In this document: piece by piece, positions 30,483-38,398 of the stretch | How the letters are laid out: each line of letters opens with the position of its first letter | Position numbering within the stretch: position 1 is the stretch's first letter | Assembly: GCA_015064955.1 (NCBI GenBank) | Contig: SVRD01000013.1 | Span: forward strand, 1-48,856 | DNA from: Oscillospiraceae bacterium | GTDB taxonomy: Bacteria; Bacillota; Clostridia; Oscillospirales; CAG-382 | Reading direction: 5' to 3' | DNA length: 48,856 nt | Notes under the pieces: model-generated | Told to the model about the DNA's origin: nothing | What the model saw: only the letters and a program-made list of their open reading frames with translations | Database searches by the model: none | Made by a program: the position numbers and the translations under genes

Positions 30483-30520
30483 AAACAAAACGCACTTCGC
30501 AAGAAGTGCGTTTTGTTTTG
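30481..30520 (+). terminator. Terminator of the tRNA operon
   Basis: A perfect 18-bp stem, 30481-30498 with 30503-30520 (core AACGCACTTC/GAAGTGCGTT), GCAA loop and T-rich 3' arm; it starts inside the tRNA-Phe CCA. Confidence 0.85.
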
Positions 30521-30521
30521 G

Positions 30522-30715
30522 AACGATGTTTGCCCTTTCGGGCAAGAGATGTGACTTCGTCAGTGATGCTCACTGCGTCAGTGATGTTTCGCCTTGCGGC
30601 GAAGCCATAAAACATCACATCACTTTGCAAAGAATTTGCAAAGCATCACTGTGCGTAAGCACTACATCAATATGGCGAAGCCATAACATCATTTCGGCGC
30701 AGCCGATACACTACC
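30522..30715. repeat. Mini-palindrome array 3 (GTGATG/CATCAC hinge)
   Basis: Palindromes TTGCCC/GGGCAA, TTCGCC/GGCGAA, TTTGCAAA, GTGC/GCAC, TATGGC/GCCATA and TCGGC/GCCGA are separated by GTGATG, AACATCAC or ACATCA. The build is the same as arrays 1 and 2 with a third hinge variant. It fills most of the 315 bp between tRNA-Phe and the next gene; there is no gene in it. Confidence 0.75.
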
Positions 30716-30716
30716 C

Positions 30717-30745
30717 TTTACAAACGATTATAATTATGCTATAAT
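30717..30745 (+). promoter_or_regulatory. Sigma-70 promoter of 30798-31181
   Basis: TTTACA (30717-30722), 17 bp, TATAAT (30740-30745). Confidence 0.75.
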
Positions 30746-30797
30746 AGCACGAATAATATTGATGCACAGCAACAGATAATTAAGGAGATTTAATTTT

Positions 30798-31181
30798 ATG
30801 AAAAATTTTCTCGATAAACTTTACGGCAATACAAGACCGGCGATGGCGTTTCCGCTGTTTACCGCGTTGGTTTTTTATCTGCTGTTCGCAATTTTCGGTG
30901 TTACCAACAATACAATGAATTTGCTGTTTGCCGCACCTATCGTCAGCGTGATTTTATTCTTTATGTTGTTTCTTGTGATTTATATTCAAATCAAAAACAC
31001 CTCTTGCCCCGAGTGGTTTTTAAATCTTTGTGAGTTACTGTTTACGATTTTTTCGTTTTTGATGTTTGTTAGAGGAATATTCCCGTTTTTCTTCAGCGGA
31101 TTTGAGGATTTTTTAACCGTCTGCTTCGGATGTGTCGCATTCAGCGCGATTGCTTGGGCACACAGTAAAAGAAAGCAGTAA
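30798..31181 (+). CDS. Small polytopic membrane protein, unknown
   Basis: A 127-residue protein that is almost entirely hydrophobic, with four likely membrane helices (about 16-35, 42-62, 72-93 and 97-121) and short charged loops; it ends in SKRKQ. AAGGAG lies upstream of the ATG and a consensus promoter at 30717. No family is recognised and there is no operon partner. Length and layout fit a small integral protein rather than a transporter. Confidence 0.7.
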   Translation: MKNFLDKLYGNTRPAMAFPLFTALVFYLLFAIFGVTNNTMNLLFAAPIVSVILFFMLFLVIYIQIKNTSCPEWFLNLCELLFTIFSFLMFVRGIFPFFFSGFEDFLTVCFGCVAFSAIAWAHSKRKQ

Positions 31182-31197
31182 AATATTAATACAAAAA

Positions 31198-31228
31198 GAA
31201 AACCGTCCGATAATTTCGGGCGGTTTTC
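31198..31228. terminator. Bidirectional terminator
   Basis: AAAACCGTCCGA/TCGGGCGGTTTT with one G-T pair and A/T runs on both sides, between convergent genes. Confidence 0.85.
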
Positions 31229-31241
31229 CTCATTTTACCTC

Positions 31242-32423
31242 TCAATCAGCAATATAAGTGCCGAAGTAGATGCGCTTGATCAGAATATAGTCGTATTGGT
31301 CAACAATGCCGTCGCGGTTTATGTCGGCGCGGGTAAATTGCTCGCCTTCGAGTATAAGCGTGCCGAAGTAGTGGCGCTTCGCGTAGAGATAATCGTATAC
31401 CTCGATATTTCCGCTTCCGTCAACGTCGCCGCGGCGTACACTCGGCGTCATATATAGTTTGAAGCTGTCAACCGACGAGGATAATTCCTTTTCGAGAATG
31501 ACCGCGATAAGCGTGTACTGCGTGGCAAGGTCAAATGCGGTCGAATTGTCGTAGGTTGCGAAAACCGACATTATTCTTTCGCTGCCGTTGTCGGTCAGAT
31601 AAGTATGAGTAACATCATATTTAACGGTTTGGGCAGGGGAGTATGCAGTAAAGAGGAGAATGTCGTAGTAATCGAAAAACAACTTGTAGTCACTTATCAA
31701 ATAGTCAAACGTGTCTTTGTCAACCCCCGCGATATCCAAGTCATCAAGCTCTTCGGGCGAGGTTACAAGGCTCGGGGTTGCGTCCTTGCCGTAATAGTTT
31801 TTCGGGTCGATGTCGATAATTATGTTTTCGGTAGAAAGCTCGATTATCTCAAACGGAGGTGTTTGGCTGTTTTCGTATTCAAAATTGACCGAAAGCTTGA
31901 TATTTTCGATATCCTCGGGTGCATTTTCGCGCAGAAGCGTTATTTCGATAAGGTCGAATCCGAGTATTGTGGGAAATCCGCCGTCGGGTTCTGTGCAGGT
32001 GTATTCGATATATGTCGTATCGTTATCGTAATTCACTTTGTCAACTCTGTATTTGTAGCCCGGCGTGGGAGAATATGCATAGATAAAAACAATATAGTAT
32101 TCATCAAAGAAAGAGGGGTTGCGGGCTCCCGGGGGAATCAGATCGTCTTCCGGGTAATCGGGCTCGTAATAGGGCAAAACCTTGTCCAATTCCTCGTATG
32201 ATTCGATAACCAAAGGAATACACCCCGCACCGTATTTCGAGGGATAACAGCCGACGCTTTCAAGGTATTCTCTATTGATCAAAAATCCGTCCTCTGTATT
32301 GCTGAAAACGCAATAATCGAACCAATAGCTGTCGGGCAGAGGAACAGAGAGCGAAAGCGCTATGCTCGGAATAAGCGAAAAAGCAAGGGTTATTGCAAGA
32401 ATCAATGCAAAACAACGTTTCAT
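31242..32423 (-). CDS. Secreted dockerin protein with an internally duplicated domain
   Basis: A 393-residue exported protein: signal peptide (1-24), then two related domains of about 120 residues that share an ELD start, a YYIVFIYAYSP or YDILLFTAYSP strand and a closing ITLL/IAVIL strand. A dockerin follows (about 330-393, DVDGSGNIEVYDY and DINRDGIVDQYDY). The first calcium loop differs from the NSDGAINQYDY of the other dockerins here, and the ending is FGTYIAD. The ATG at 32423 is chosen because GGAGGAAAC lies just before it; the longer frame starts upstream of that site. Function of the duplicated domain is unknown. It lies next to the anti-sigma gene and is separated from it by a terminator. 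Confidence 0.85.
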   Translation of the reverse strand: MKRCFALILAITLAFSLIPSIALSLSVPLPDSYWFDYCVFSNTEDGFLINREYLESVGCYPSKYGAGCIPLVIESYEELDKVLPYYEPDYPEDDLIPPGARNPSFFDEYYIVFIYAYSPTPGYKYRVDKVNYDNDTTYIEYTCTEPDGGFPTILGFDLIEITLLRENAPEDIENIKLSVNFEYENSQTPPFEIIELSTENIIIDIDPKNYYGKDATPSLVTSPEELDDLDIAGVDKDTFDYLISDYKLFFDYYDILLFTAYSPAQTVKYDVTHTYLTDNGSERIMSVFATYDNSTAFDLATQYTLIAVILEKELSSSVDSFKLYMTPSVRRGDVDGSGNIEVYDYLYAKRHYFGTLILEGEQFTRADINRDGIVDQYDYILIKRIYFGTYIAD

Positions 32424-32471
32424 TTTTGTTTCCTCCATTTCGTCTTCTGTCTATTATACGTCCGAAGAAGG

Positions 32472-32499
32472 AAAAACACTCACCAAAATGAGTGTTTTT
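32472..32499 (-). terminator. Terminator of the sigma/anti-sigma operon
   Basis: AAAAACACTCA/TGAGTGTTTTT, an 11-bp perfect stem with a six-base loop, following the stop at 32524 on the minus strand. Confidence 0.85.
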
Positions 32500-32523
32500 A
32501 ATTAGAGTTCAAACAGACGGCAA

Positions 32524-33834
32524 TCATTCGTAAACTATAATATCGCCGTCGGATATGTGGCCGCGCGCAATATCGTTTACGCCGTAAACTGTGTTTTGGT
32601 TTTCTTCGTCGATATATCCGTAATAATTTACAAAAACCACCAAAAGCGAGCCTTCTTTAAGGTTTTCGTATTTAATTGCGCGTTTAACAACGTTGCAATC
32701 TATATTAACCCTATAGATCACTCCTTCTTCGCCTTCGCGAATAAGCCTTGTGTCGTCAAAAAGAATATATTCATCTGTAATTTCGGTAATATATCCGTAA
32801 AGCCAATAGGTGTTGAATATATGCTTTGCGGGTGAACGGTTGTTTTCGGCGTAATCGATTATCTCGTTCGCCTTGACTTTGCCGATATTAAAGGTTGTTC
32901 CGTCGGAAAATCGCAAATATCCGTCGTTGCTTACAAAAACCGTGCCCCAAATGCCAAGCGGCATAGATCTTACCTTAAATGAGATGCTCGAATGCTTGTT
33001 GCTCCAGTCCCAAGTGCTTTCGACAGACATTTCTTCGACGTACGGGGCATTCAGACATTCGAAAAGCCTTTTCCACACAAATTCCTCGTCGTGAATTTTA
33101 TATGTGCGCAATTCCAGCGAATCGTTTTCGAGCTCGTATCTCGAAAAGCGTGAAATGGGCATATTCTCGTTAAGATTCAATGCGTTTATATATTCGCCGA
33201 GCGTGGAATTCGGGACCTTTGACGTTGAAACGAAGCAATAATAATTATTGCCGAGCTTTGCGGCTACGCGGTATTTGCTCGAAACGCCCTTGATTTCGAA
33301 AATTTCGAATTCGGTTGAAGCATCTAACCCCGTAATATAGTCCCAACCGTAAAAGCTGTGTGTGCCGAGCGTGGCGCCGATATAGCTTTCTACAATACCT
33401 CTTCTTATGTTGTTGTATTGAACGCCGTTGTATACGAGCCTTTCGTATTGCTCGTACAGCTCGCGCTCGTCCCAGGAATATTCGTATGCCACTTCTGATC
33501 TATACAGCTCTTCGTCGCCATATCGCGAGGAATAAAGCGAAATGTTGGTGGAATCAGAGCCTTCGGTTGCGATATTTTCGGGATACGAATAGTCGTAGCT
33601 TGCTTCTTCGCTTGGATTATTGCTTTCCGGCGGTTGTTCGCCGCTTTCGGCTTTATTGGGATAAAGCGTGTGCAGCGAAATGGGGATAACTATGCAGACG
33701 CACAAAAGGCAGGCGGCTGCGATTAATATTATTCTTTTTTTGCTATAGCGCTTTGCTTGCTTGTAATTAACAGCCTCTTCTATATATTTATCGCAAATAG
33801 AGTCTGTCAATATTTCGATATCCTCTTTTTTCAA
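32524..33834 (-). CDS. Putative membrane anti-sigma factor with large outer domain
   Basis: A 436-residue protein: a cytoplasmic N-terminus of about 30 residues, one membrane helix (about 33-54, RIILIAAACLLCVCIVIPISL), a Pro/Ser/Glu linker and a 340-residue outer domain. Its four-base overlap (ATGA) with the ECF sigma gene and its topology are those of anti-sigma factors that hold the sigma until an outside signal arrives. The cytoplasmic part is short and shows no zinc (ZAS) motif. The outer domain is unrecognised; a repeated YGYITEITDEYILFDD-type segment near the end looks OB-like. The signal is unknown. Confidence 0.8.
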   Translation of the reverse strand: MKKEDIEILTDSICDKYIEEAVNYKQAKRYSKKRIILIAAACLLCVCIVIPISLHTLYPNKAESGEQPPESNNPSEEASYDYSYPENIATEGSDSTNISLYSSRYGDEELYRSEVAYEYSWDERELYEQYERLVYNGVQYNNIRRGIVESYIGATLGTHSFYGWDYITGLDASTEFEIFEIKGVSSKYRVAAKLGNNYYCFVSTSKVPNSTLGEYINALNLNENMPISRFSRYELENDSLELRTYKIHDEEFVWKRLFECLNAPYVEEMSVESTWDWSNKHSSISFKVRSMPLGIWGTVFVSNDGYLRFSDGTTFNIGKVKANEIIDYAENNRSPAKHIFNTYWLYGYITEITDEYILFDDTRLIREGEEGVIYRVNIDCNVVKRAIKYENLKEGSLLVVFVNYYGYIDEENQNTVYGVNDIARGHISDGDIIVYE

Positions 33835-34394
33835 AGAATAAAGCCCTCCTTTGTAAGACGTTTTTTTAGCCTTTCGCGCAGTCTTGAAAGCTTTACCGAA
33901 ACGGCGTGATTGCTTATTCCAAGCAAGAGCGCAATATCGCTTATGCTTTCCGAAAAATAATATCTGCGGACGAATATTATTCGGTTTTCCTTGTCGAGCG
34001 ACTCTAAAAAGCTGTTTATAGCTGCGGAGAGGCGCTTTTCTTCAAGCTCGGTTTCGATATTTTCTTTGCTTTTCAGCGCTTCGCACAGCTCGTCAAACGC
34101 TATATCGTAATGCGAGTTGCGCTTTTTCGCCGTGTTTGCGCGATAACGCTTAATAGCAAGGTTGCGCACTATCTTACATAAATAGGTCAAAAGCGGATTC
34201 GGTTTTTCGGGCGGAACACTGTTCCAAACGGCAAGGTAGGCGTCGTTAACGCATTCCTCGGCATCGCGCAGATCGTTTAGTATATTGCTCGCAATCGCGG
34301 TGCAACGCTTTCCGTATTTATCCGATAGCTCGATTATAGCCTGCTCCGAGCGCTCGAAGAACAATTCGATTATCTTGCTATCCTCCAAATCCAT
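33831..34394 (-). CDS. ECF RNA polymerase sigma factor
   Basis: A 187-residue sigma-70 family member with region 2 (about 10-75: DLRDAEECVNDAYLAVWNSVPP, then LCKIVRNLAIKRYR for -10 recognition) and region 4 (about 120-180: LDKENRIIFVRRYYF, SISDIALLLGISNHAVSVKLSRLRERLKKRL, a helix-turn-helix for the -35 box). There is no region 3, as expected for an ECF sigma. GGAGGAAG precedes the ATG. The stop overlaps the anti-sigma start. It probably switches on cell-surface genes; whether the dockerin or esterase genes here are targets cannot be told. Confidence 0.94.
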   Translation of the reverse strand: MDLEDSKIIELFFERSEQAIIELSDKYGKRCTAIASNILNDLRDAEECVNDAYLAVWNSVPPEKPNPLLTYLCKIVRNLAIKRYRANTAKKRNSHYDIAFDELCEALKSKENIETELEEKRLSAAINSFLESLDKENRIIFVRRYYFSESISDIALLLGISNHAVSVKLSRLRERLKKRLTKEGFIL

Positions 34395-34480
34395 CTTCCT
34401 CCTTTTGTAAAAGTGTGCTTACTTGCTTTGCCTTCATACATATACTACCCGAAGGCATTTGAATATCTCACAAGGGTTAC

Positions 34481-34508
34481 AAAAAACGCCAAGAAATTTA
34501 CTTGGCGT
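34481..34508 (-). terminator. Terminator of 34515-35081
   Basis: ACGCCAAG/CTTGGCGT followed on the minus strand by TTTTT. Confidence 0.8.
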
Positions 34509-34514
34509 TAATTG

Positions 34515-35081
34515 TTAATCGTAGCCGATACAGTTGTTTTTCTTGTTTTTGCTTTTCAAAAGCTCGGGACGGCGGTATTTAAGATGCTGCAAAAACAGAT
34601 CGTTATCTGCCGCGATCGTGTGAAACGACCAAGCGATAGGCGAGCTGTCGCAGTTAATCTTGTAGCGCTTGCCTTGGGGTGATTTGTTGCGAAGCTTGCC
34701 GCGCATATTAAATACCGGTGTAATAGTGTGGGTTGCGGTATAGGCAATACAGAAAGCCGCCGACGGCTGTTGCAGAGAGGATTCGGACGGTTTAAGGCAA
34801 GAATATCCGATTTCGGTAATATCCTTCCACGCCAAAGTGCCAATCTTGCGCCAATTCTTGTAAAATGTTATCTCCTCGGTTCCGAAAATTACCTTTTCAA
34901 ACGAAATAAAACGAATCACGCAAAACGGAAGGACGACGAAAACGAAAAGGCATGCCGCTGTGATTTCGAACGTATCGTTTTTACTCGGAGTAAAGGCGTT
35001 AATCAGGTGGCAAACCAATAAAACCAGAAGAATCAACAGCAAAACCAAGTTGGGAATATAGTTTGTTTTTTGTGTTCTCAT
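34515..35081 (-). CDS. Two-helix membrane protein, bacterial PH-like
   Basis: A 188-residue protein with two N-terminal membrane helices (about 10-30 and 42-62) and a cytoplasmic beta-rich domain that starts FEKVIFGTEEITFYKNWRKIGTLAWKDI. That pattern, a strand followed by a tryptophan-containing strand and W-x-D-I, is common to bacterial PH (bPH) domains; the call is tentative. GGAG lies 7 bp before the ATG at 35081, which is preferred to a TTG 18 bp upstream. It is separated from the lipoprotein upstream by a terminator-like hairpin and ends at its own terminator. Confidence 0.7.
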   Translation of the reverse strand: MRTQKTNYIPNLVLLLILLVLLVCHLINAFTPSKNDTFEITAACLFVFVVLPFCVIRFISFEKVIFGTEEITFYKNWRKIGTLAWKDITEIGYSCLKPSESSLQQPSAAFCIAYTATHTITPVFNMRGKLRNKSPQGKRYKINCDSSPIAWSFHTIAADNDLFLQHLKYRRPELLKSKNKKNNCIGYD

Positions 35082-35123
35082 ATATTTTCTCCAAAACAAT
35101 CAAAAAGTTTTTTGGAAAGAGCT

Positions 35124-35158
35124 CGAGAAAACCTTTTTATCAAAAAAAGGTTTTCTCG
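35124..35158 (-). terminator. Variant of the conserved hairpin terminator
   Basis: CGAGAAAACCTTTTT pairs with AAAAAGGTTTTCTCG. The left flank GGAAAGAGC matches the GAGAGAACCC elements at 3728, 6342 and 20821, but the stem carries paired changes. It follows the lipoprotein gene at 35186-36868. Confidence 0.7.
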
Positions 35159-35185
35159 TAACAAATCAAGTCAAAATCAAACCGT

Positions 35186-36868
35186 TTAATCAACCGTTAC
35201 CCAATGCGTTGTGCCGCCGTTGGAGTTGCCGAGAATAACGTAGTCGATGCTTATCCGCTTTACACTGTTTGCGGGAACGGTTATCTTGATAACCTCGCTT
35301 CTTTCGTCGACAACGTCGCAGTAGGGTCTGCCGTCGGCAACTCTGAACCACCATCTGCCGTTCTTCTGAACGAGAAGCGACGTGTTTACGCCTGCAAAGC
35401 ATTCCTCGAGACTGCCGAAGCTGTAAGGACCTGTGAGCGCCTTTGCGTCTAAGATGTTGCCGCAATCGTCACGAGTCATAACAAACAAAACACCGTTGTT
35501 GCCGCGCTTGAAGAAGCTGAAGGTGCGGTCCTCGCTGCCTGCGTTTACGAGAGTGAAGTTATCGGTGTACTGAACCATCCAGTTGCCGATGTTTGCGGGC
35601 TCGCCGCTCGAATCGGCGCGCTCGGTGTCGATAACGATCTCGTTGCCCTCGGTGTCGACGCATTGGAATATCATCATGTCGGTGCCGATAGCCTTGGCGA
35701 CGCCGTTGGGGTTCAATGCGGTAACCCATTCGGTCGATTTTATCGTCTTTGCCTCGAGGTCGTATTTCGCATAAGGGGTGTTCTTGCTTGCATAGGCGGG
35801 ATCGTGGTACTTGGTGTATTGTATCGGGAGCTTGCCCGCCTTTGTATCGTCGTCGACGACAAAGGTAATATTCGATTCGATCAATCCGGCAGTCGGGTCA
35901 ACACCCTTGTACTGCTTGGAGTAATCGGTCATTTTCTGGGTTTTGCTGTTGAAGCGCTCGGTGATAAATCCCTGCTCCTCGGGGTTCGCCTGAACCTGCT
36001 TTGCATCGGTGTAAACGTAGAACGTGCCGGTAACATTTCCGCCCGAAACGTTGAATTTTACAACCGCGTTCGAGCATTTACCGGGGAGAATAGGGGTGTT
36101 TGCGGAGTTGAAGACGTTTGCGTTGTTATATGCGTCTGCGCTCGTGCCGCCGAGCACGTAGATGTATTTGCCCGCGGGGACAGTGAAGCTCACAGGCTCA
36201 CGCGGGGTGGGGGTGTAGTCGATGTAATCACAGCCAACGTAGATCGGATTTACGCTTCCGTCAGCGCGGAAATAATCCTCGGGAAGCTCGAATCGGTAAT
36301 TGAAGTAATCGCTCCATGAGCGCTGACCGAGCCATTCGCCGTCGGGCTGGAAGCCGAGGTTGTTGACGGTGACGGTGACGTCGGTTTCGCCCTCGTTCAA
36401 AAGCTGATAACCGAAATAAACCGGCTTGCCCGTGTGGTTGGAATGCTCATAGGTGAAGATAACGTCGCCCGTGAGCGATTTTGTGCGGAGTATTGCTTGG
36501 CCGATATCCTCGGGTGCGAGCATTTCGGGATTGTTGGAATAGATATAAGTACCGCCGGCGCGCTTGGTGTATTCGATATTTGCGCGCTTGTCGCCCGCAC
36601 TGTCTATCTCGATCGTCTGCTTGCCGTAATAAAAGGAATTTTCAAAGGGTTGACCGTTTGCATTGTATTCTCTTTTTGCAAATTCGAGGTCTAAAGTATA
36701 GCCGTTTTCGGTAATCGTTTTGTTCATAGTGTAGCCGTCCTTGATTAATTGTTCGTTAACGCTTGTTTCGTCGCTTGTAATGCTTTCCTCGTTCCCGCCG
36801 CCGCAGGAGGCAAGCAACGTACAGACCGTAAGCAGTATGAGAAGCGATTTAAGAGCCCGCGTATGCAA
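35186..36868 (-). CDS. Large lipoprotein, unknown family
   Basis: A 560-residue lipoprotein: lipobox LLASC (Cys about residue 22) followed by GGGNEES. The mature part is beta-rich and secreted in style. It has a central segment with a VPAGKYIYVLGG motif, related in feel to the IPAGGF domains of other secreted proteins in this window, and ends in VPANSVKRISIDYVILGNSNGG, a strand pair often seen in sugar-binding or copper-oxidase-like domains. No catalytic motif is recognised. The start overlaps the end of the preceding gene by 20 bp. It is the last gene of the minus-strand operon that begins at 41475. Confidence 0.82.
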   Translation of the reverse strand: MHTRALKSLLILLTVCTLLASCGGGNEESITSDETSVNEQLIKDGYTMNKTITENGYTLDLEFAKREYNANGQPFENSFYYGKQTIEIDSAGDKRANIEYTKRAGGTYIYSNNPEMLAPEDIGQAILRTKSLTGDVIFTYEHSNHTGKPVYFGYQLLNEGETDVTVTVNNLGFQPDGEWLGQRSWSDYFNYRFELPEDYFRADGSVNPIYVGCDYIDYTPTPREPVSFTVPAGKYIYVLGGTSADAYNNANVFNSANTPILPGKCSNAVVKFNVSGGNVTGTFYVYTDAKQVQANPEEQGFITERFNSKTQKMTDYSKQYKGVDPTAGLIESNITFVVDDDTKAGKLPIQYTKYHDPAYASKNTPYAKYDLEAKTIKSTEWVTALNPNGVAKAIGTDMMIFQCVDTEGNEIVIDTERADSSGEPANIGNWMVQYTDNFTLVNAGSEDRTFSFFKRGNNGVLFVMTRDDCGNILDAKALTGPYSFGSLEECFAGVNTSLLVQKNGRWWFRVADGRPYCDVVDERSEVIKITVPANSVKRISIDYVILGNSNGGTTHWVTVD

Positions 36869-37430
36869 AGAACCACCTGCTTCCCGATTTTACCGCGATG
36901 TAGTTGCGTGTGGTGTCGTCGCCGCCCTTTATGATACGCATTTTCACGATAGCGACGGTGTCGATATTATCGCGGCCGTTTTCGATCTTCTGGCAGTATT
37001 TGTCCATTATCTCCTCGTATTTCTTCGAGCCCTTTTCGTACTCGAGCGAGGAGATGAGCTGAAATGATATTTCGTCTGCCTTGTATTGCGGCTCGTTGTC
37101 GGCATACGCCTTGTTCAGATAGGATTCGAGCAGTCTGTCGCTCGTTTCGCGGTTGCCGTAAAGCACGATCTTGTTGTAGTCCGACGAATATTCGATCATA
37201 TTGTCGGCATCGTAAAGTATCGCCGCCTTTTCGTATTCGGCGATAGCCTCGGGCGCGGTCGGCGCACCGATAACCATCAGGTCTACCGCATAGATGATCA
37301 AAAACGCGATAACGATACCGACGATTGCACAGCCCGAATAGATAAGAAGCTTTTTGAGCTTGGGGCTGAGCTGGGTTTTTTGAGGGAGCTTGTCCTCGAT
37401 CGGATCATAAATATCAATTTCTCTTCTCAT
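36849..37430 (-). CDS. Single-pass membrane protein, unknown
   Basis: A protein of about 193 residues: a short cytoplasmic part (REIDIYDPIEDKLPQKTQLSPKLKK), one membrane helix (about 30-52) and an outer domain of about 140 residues. The outer part (YEKAAILYDADNMIEYSSDYNKI to NYIAVKSGSRWFFAYAGS) has the alpha-plus-beta look and terminal W-F-F strand of small NTF2-like or lipoprotein domains; this is only a pattern. A GTG at 37439 abutting the esterase stop is an alternative start; neither start has a strong ribosome binding site, which suggests coupling to the upstream gene. It overlaps the downstream lipoprotein gene by 20 bp. Confidence 0.72.
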   Translation of the reverse strand: MRREIDIYDPIEDKLPQKTQLSPKLKKLLIYSGCAIVGIVIAFLIIYAVDLMVIGAPTAPEAIAEYEKAAILYDADNMIEYSSDYNKIVLYGNRETSDRLLESYLNKAYADNEPQYKADEISFQLISSLEYEKGSKKYEEIMDKYCQKIENGRDNIDTVAIVKMRIIKGGDDTTRNYIAVKSGSRWFFAYAGS

Positions 37431-37439
37431 CAAAGACAC

Positions 37440-38387
37440 TCATTTCTTCTTTTTCTTCTTTACAACGTATGCAACCGTCATCACAACGGCGGCGATAAGA
37501 ACAGATGCCGCGAGTGTGATCGTTCTTGCATTGATGAATCCCGATTTCTTTTCCTCGGGCTTGGATTCCTCCTCGGAAGCAACCGCTTCGGAGGATTCCT
37601 CCTTCAATTCGGGGTAACGGTCGGAAAGACGGCATTCAAGCAGCTTGTCGAGCAAGCCCTCGGTCGCAAACGCCTGATTCCAGATACCGTGGCCGCCGGT
37701 GGTGTATTCGGTGTATTCGACAAGTGTTCCGCCCGCATTCTGAATCGCCTTGACGCTCTCGCGGGAGCCGCTTACCGGAACCGCGGTGTCGTCGACCGCG
37801 TGGAATACAAACATCGGGGTATCCTTCAAAAGCTCGCCCTTGCTGATATCGCCTCCGCCGCAAACCGCGATAGCCGCGGCGAAGATATCGTTGTGGCGCA
37901 TCATAACGTCCCAGGTGGCGAATCCGCCCATCGAAATTCCCGAAGCGTAGATTCTGTCGGTATCAATGGAATAGAGCTCGCAAAGCGATTGGATATATTC
38001 GACGACTGCCTTCAATTCATTCGATTCGGGGATGTTGTCGACAGAATATGCACCGTTTGCCCAAGGTGTGTCTACCCACTGATTGTTGAGCGGGCATTGC
38101 GGCACGAGAATAAAGCATTCGGGGAGATTGTCGGCAAGATACTGAATACAGTGAAAAAGCGAAAGCTCGTTGTCGTTTCCGCGCTCGCCTGCGCCGTGGA
38201 AGAATACGAGCATCGGATAGCTCTTGCTTTCGTCGTAGTTCTGCGGAACGACGATACGGAAGGGAATAGTGGTATCTTCGTTGGTGTATACCGTCTTGCG
38301 CGAATCGGTCTTGACGTCGATCGCGTTTGCGGTGAGAGGGATTGTAAATAACAGCATAGCAATCACCAAAGCGATAAATCTTTTCAT
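37440..38387 (-). CDS. Membrane-anchored alpha/beta-hydrolase esterase (CE1/PHB-depolymerase-like)
   Basis: A 315-residue exported enzyme: signal peptide (1-22, ending ANA), then an alpha/beta hydrolase with oxyanion motif VFFHGAGERG, nucleophile elbow GISMGG (Ser about 151), acid VDDTAVP and His in TTGGHGIW. This is the esterase group containing feruloyl and acetyl-xylan esterases and PHB depolymerases. A Glu/Ser-rich stalk, one membrane helix (about 284-306) and a tail of lysines anchor it outwards. AGGAGAT precedes the ATG at 38387; the longer open frame reads back into the neighbour. It lies 11 bp after the DUF4855 gene. It may deacylate plant polysaccharides at the cell surface. Confidence 0.9.
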   Translation of the reverse strand: MKRFIALVIAMLLFTIPLTANAIDVKTDSRKTVYTNEDTTIPFRIVVPQNYDESKSYPMLVFFHGAGERGNDNELSLFHCIQYLADNLPECFILVPQCPLNNQWVDTPWANGAYSVDNIPESNELKAVVEYIQSLCELYSIDTDRIYASGISMGGFATWDVMMRHNDIFAAAIAVCGGGDISKGELLKDTPMFVFHAVDDTAVPVSGSRESVKAIQNAGGTLVEYTEYTTGGHGIWNQAFATEGLLDKLLECRLSDRYPELKEESSEAVASEEESKPEEKKSGFINARTITLAASVLIAAVVMTVAYVVKKKKKK

Positions 38388-38398
38388 AATCTTATCTC

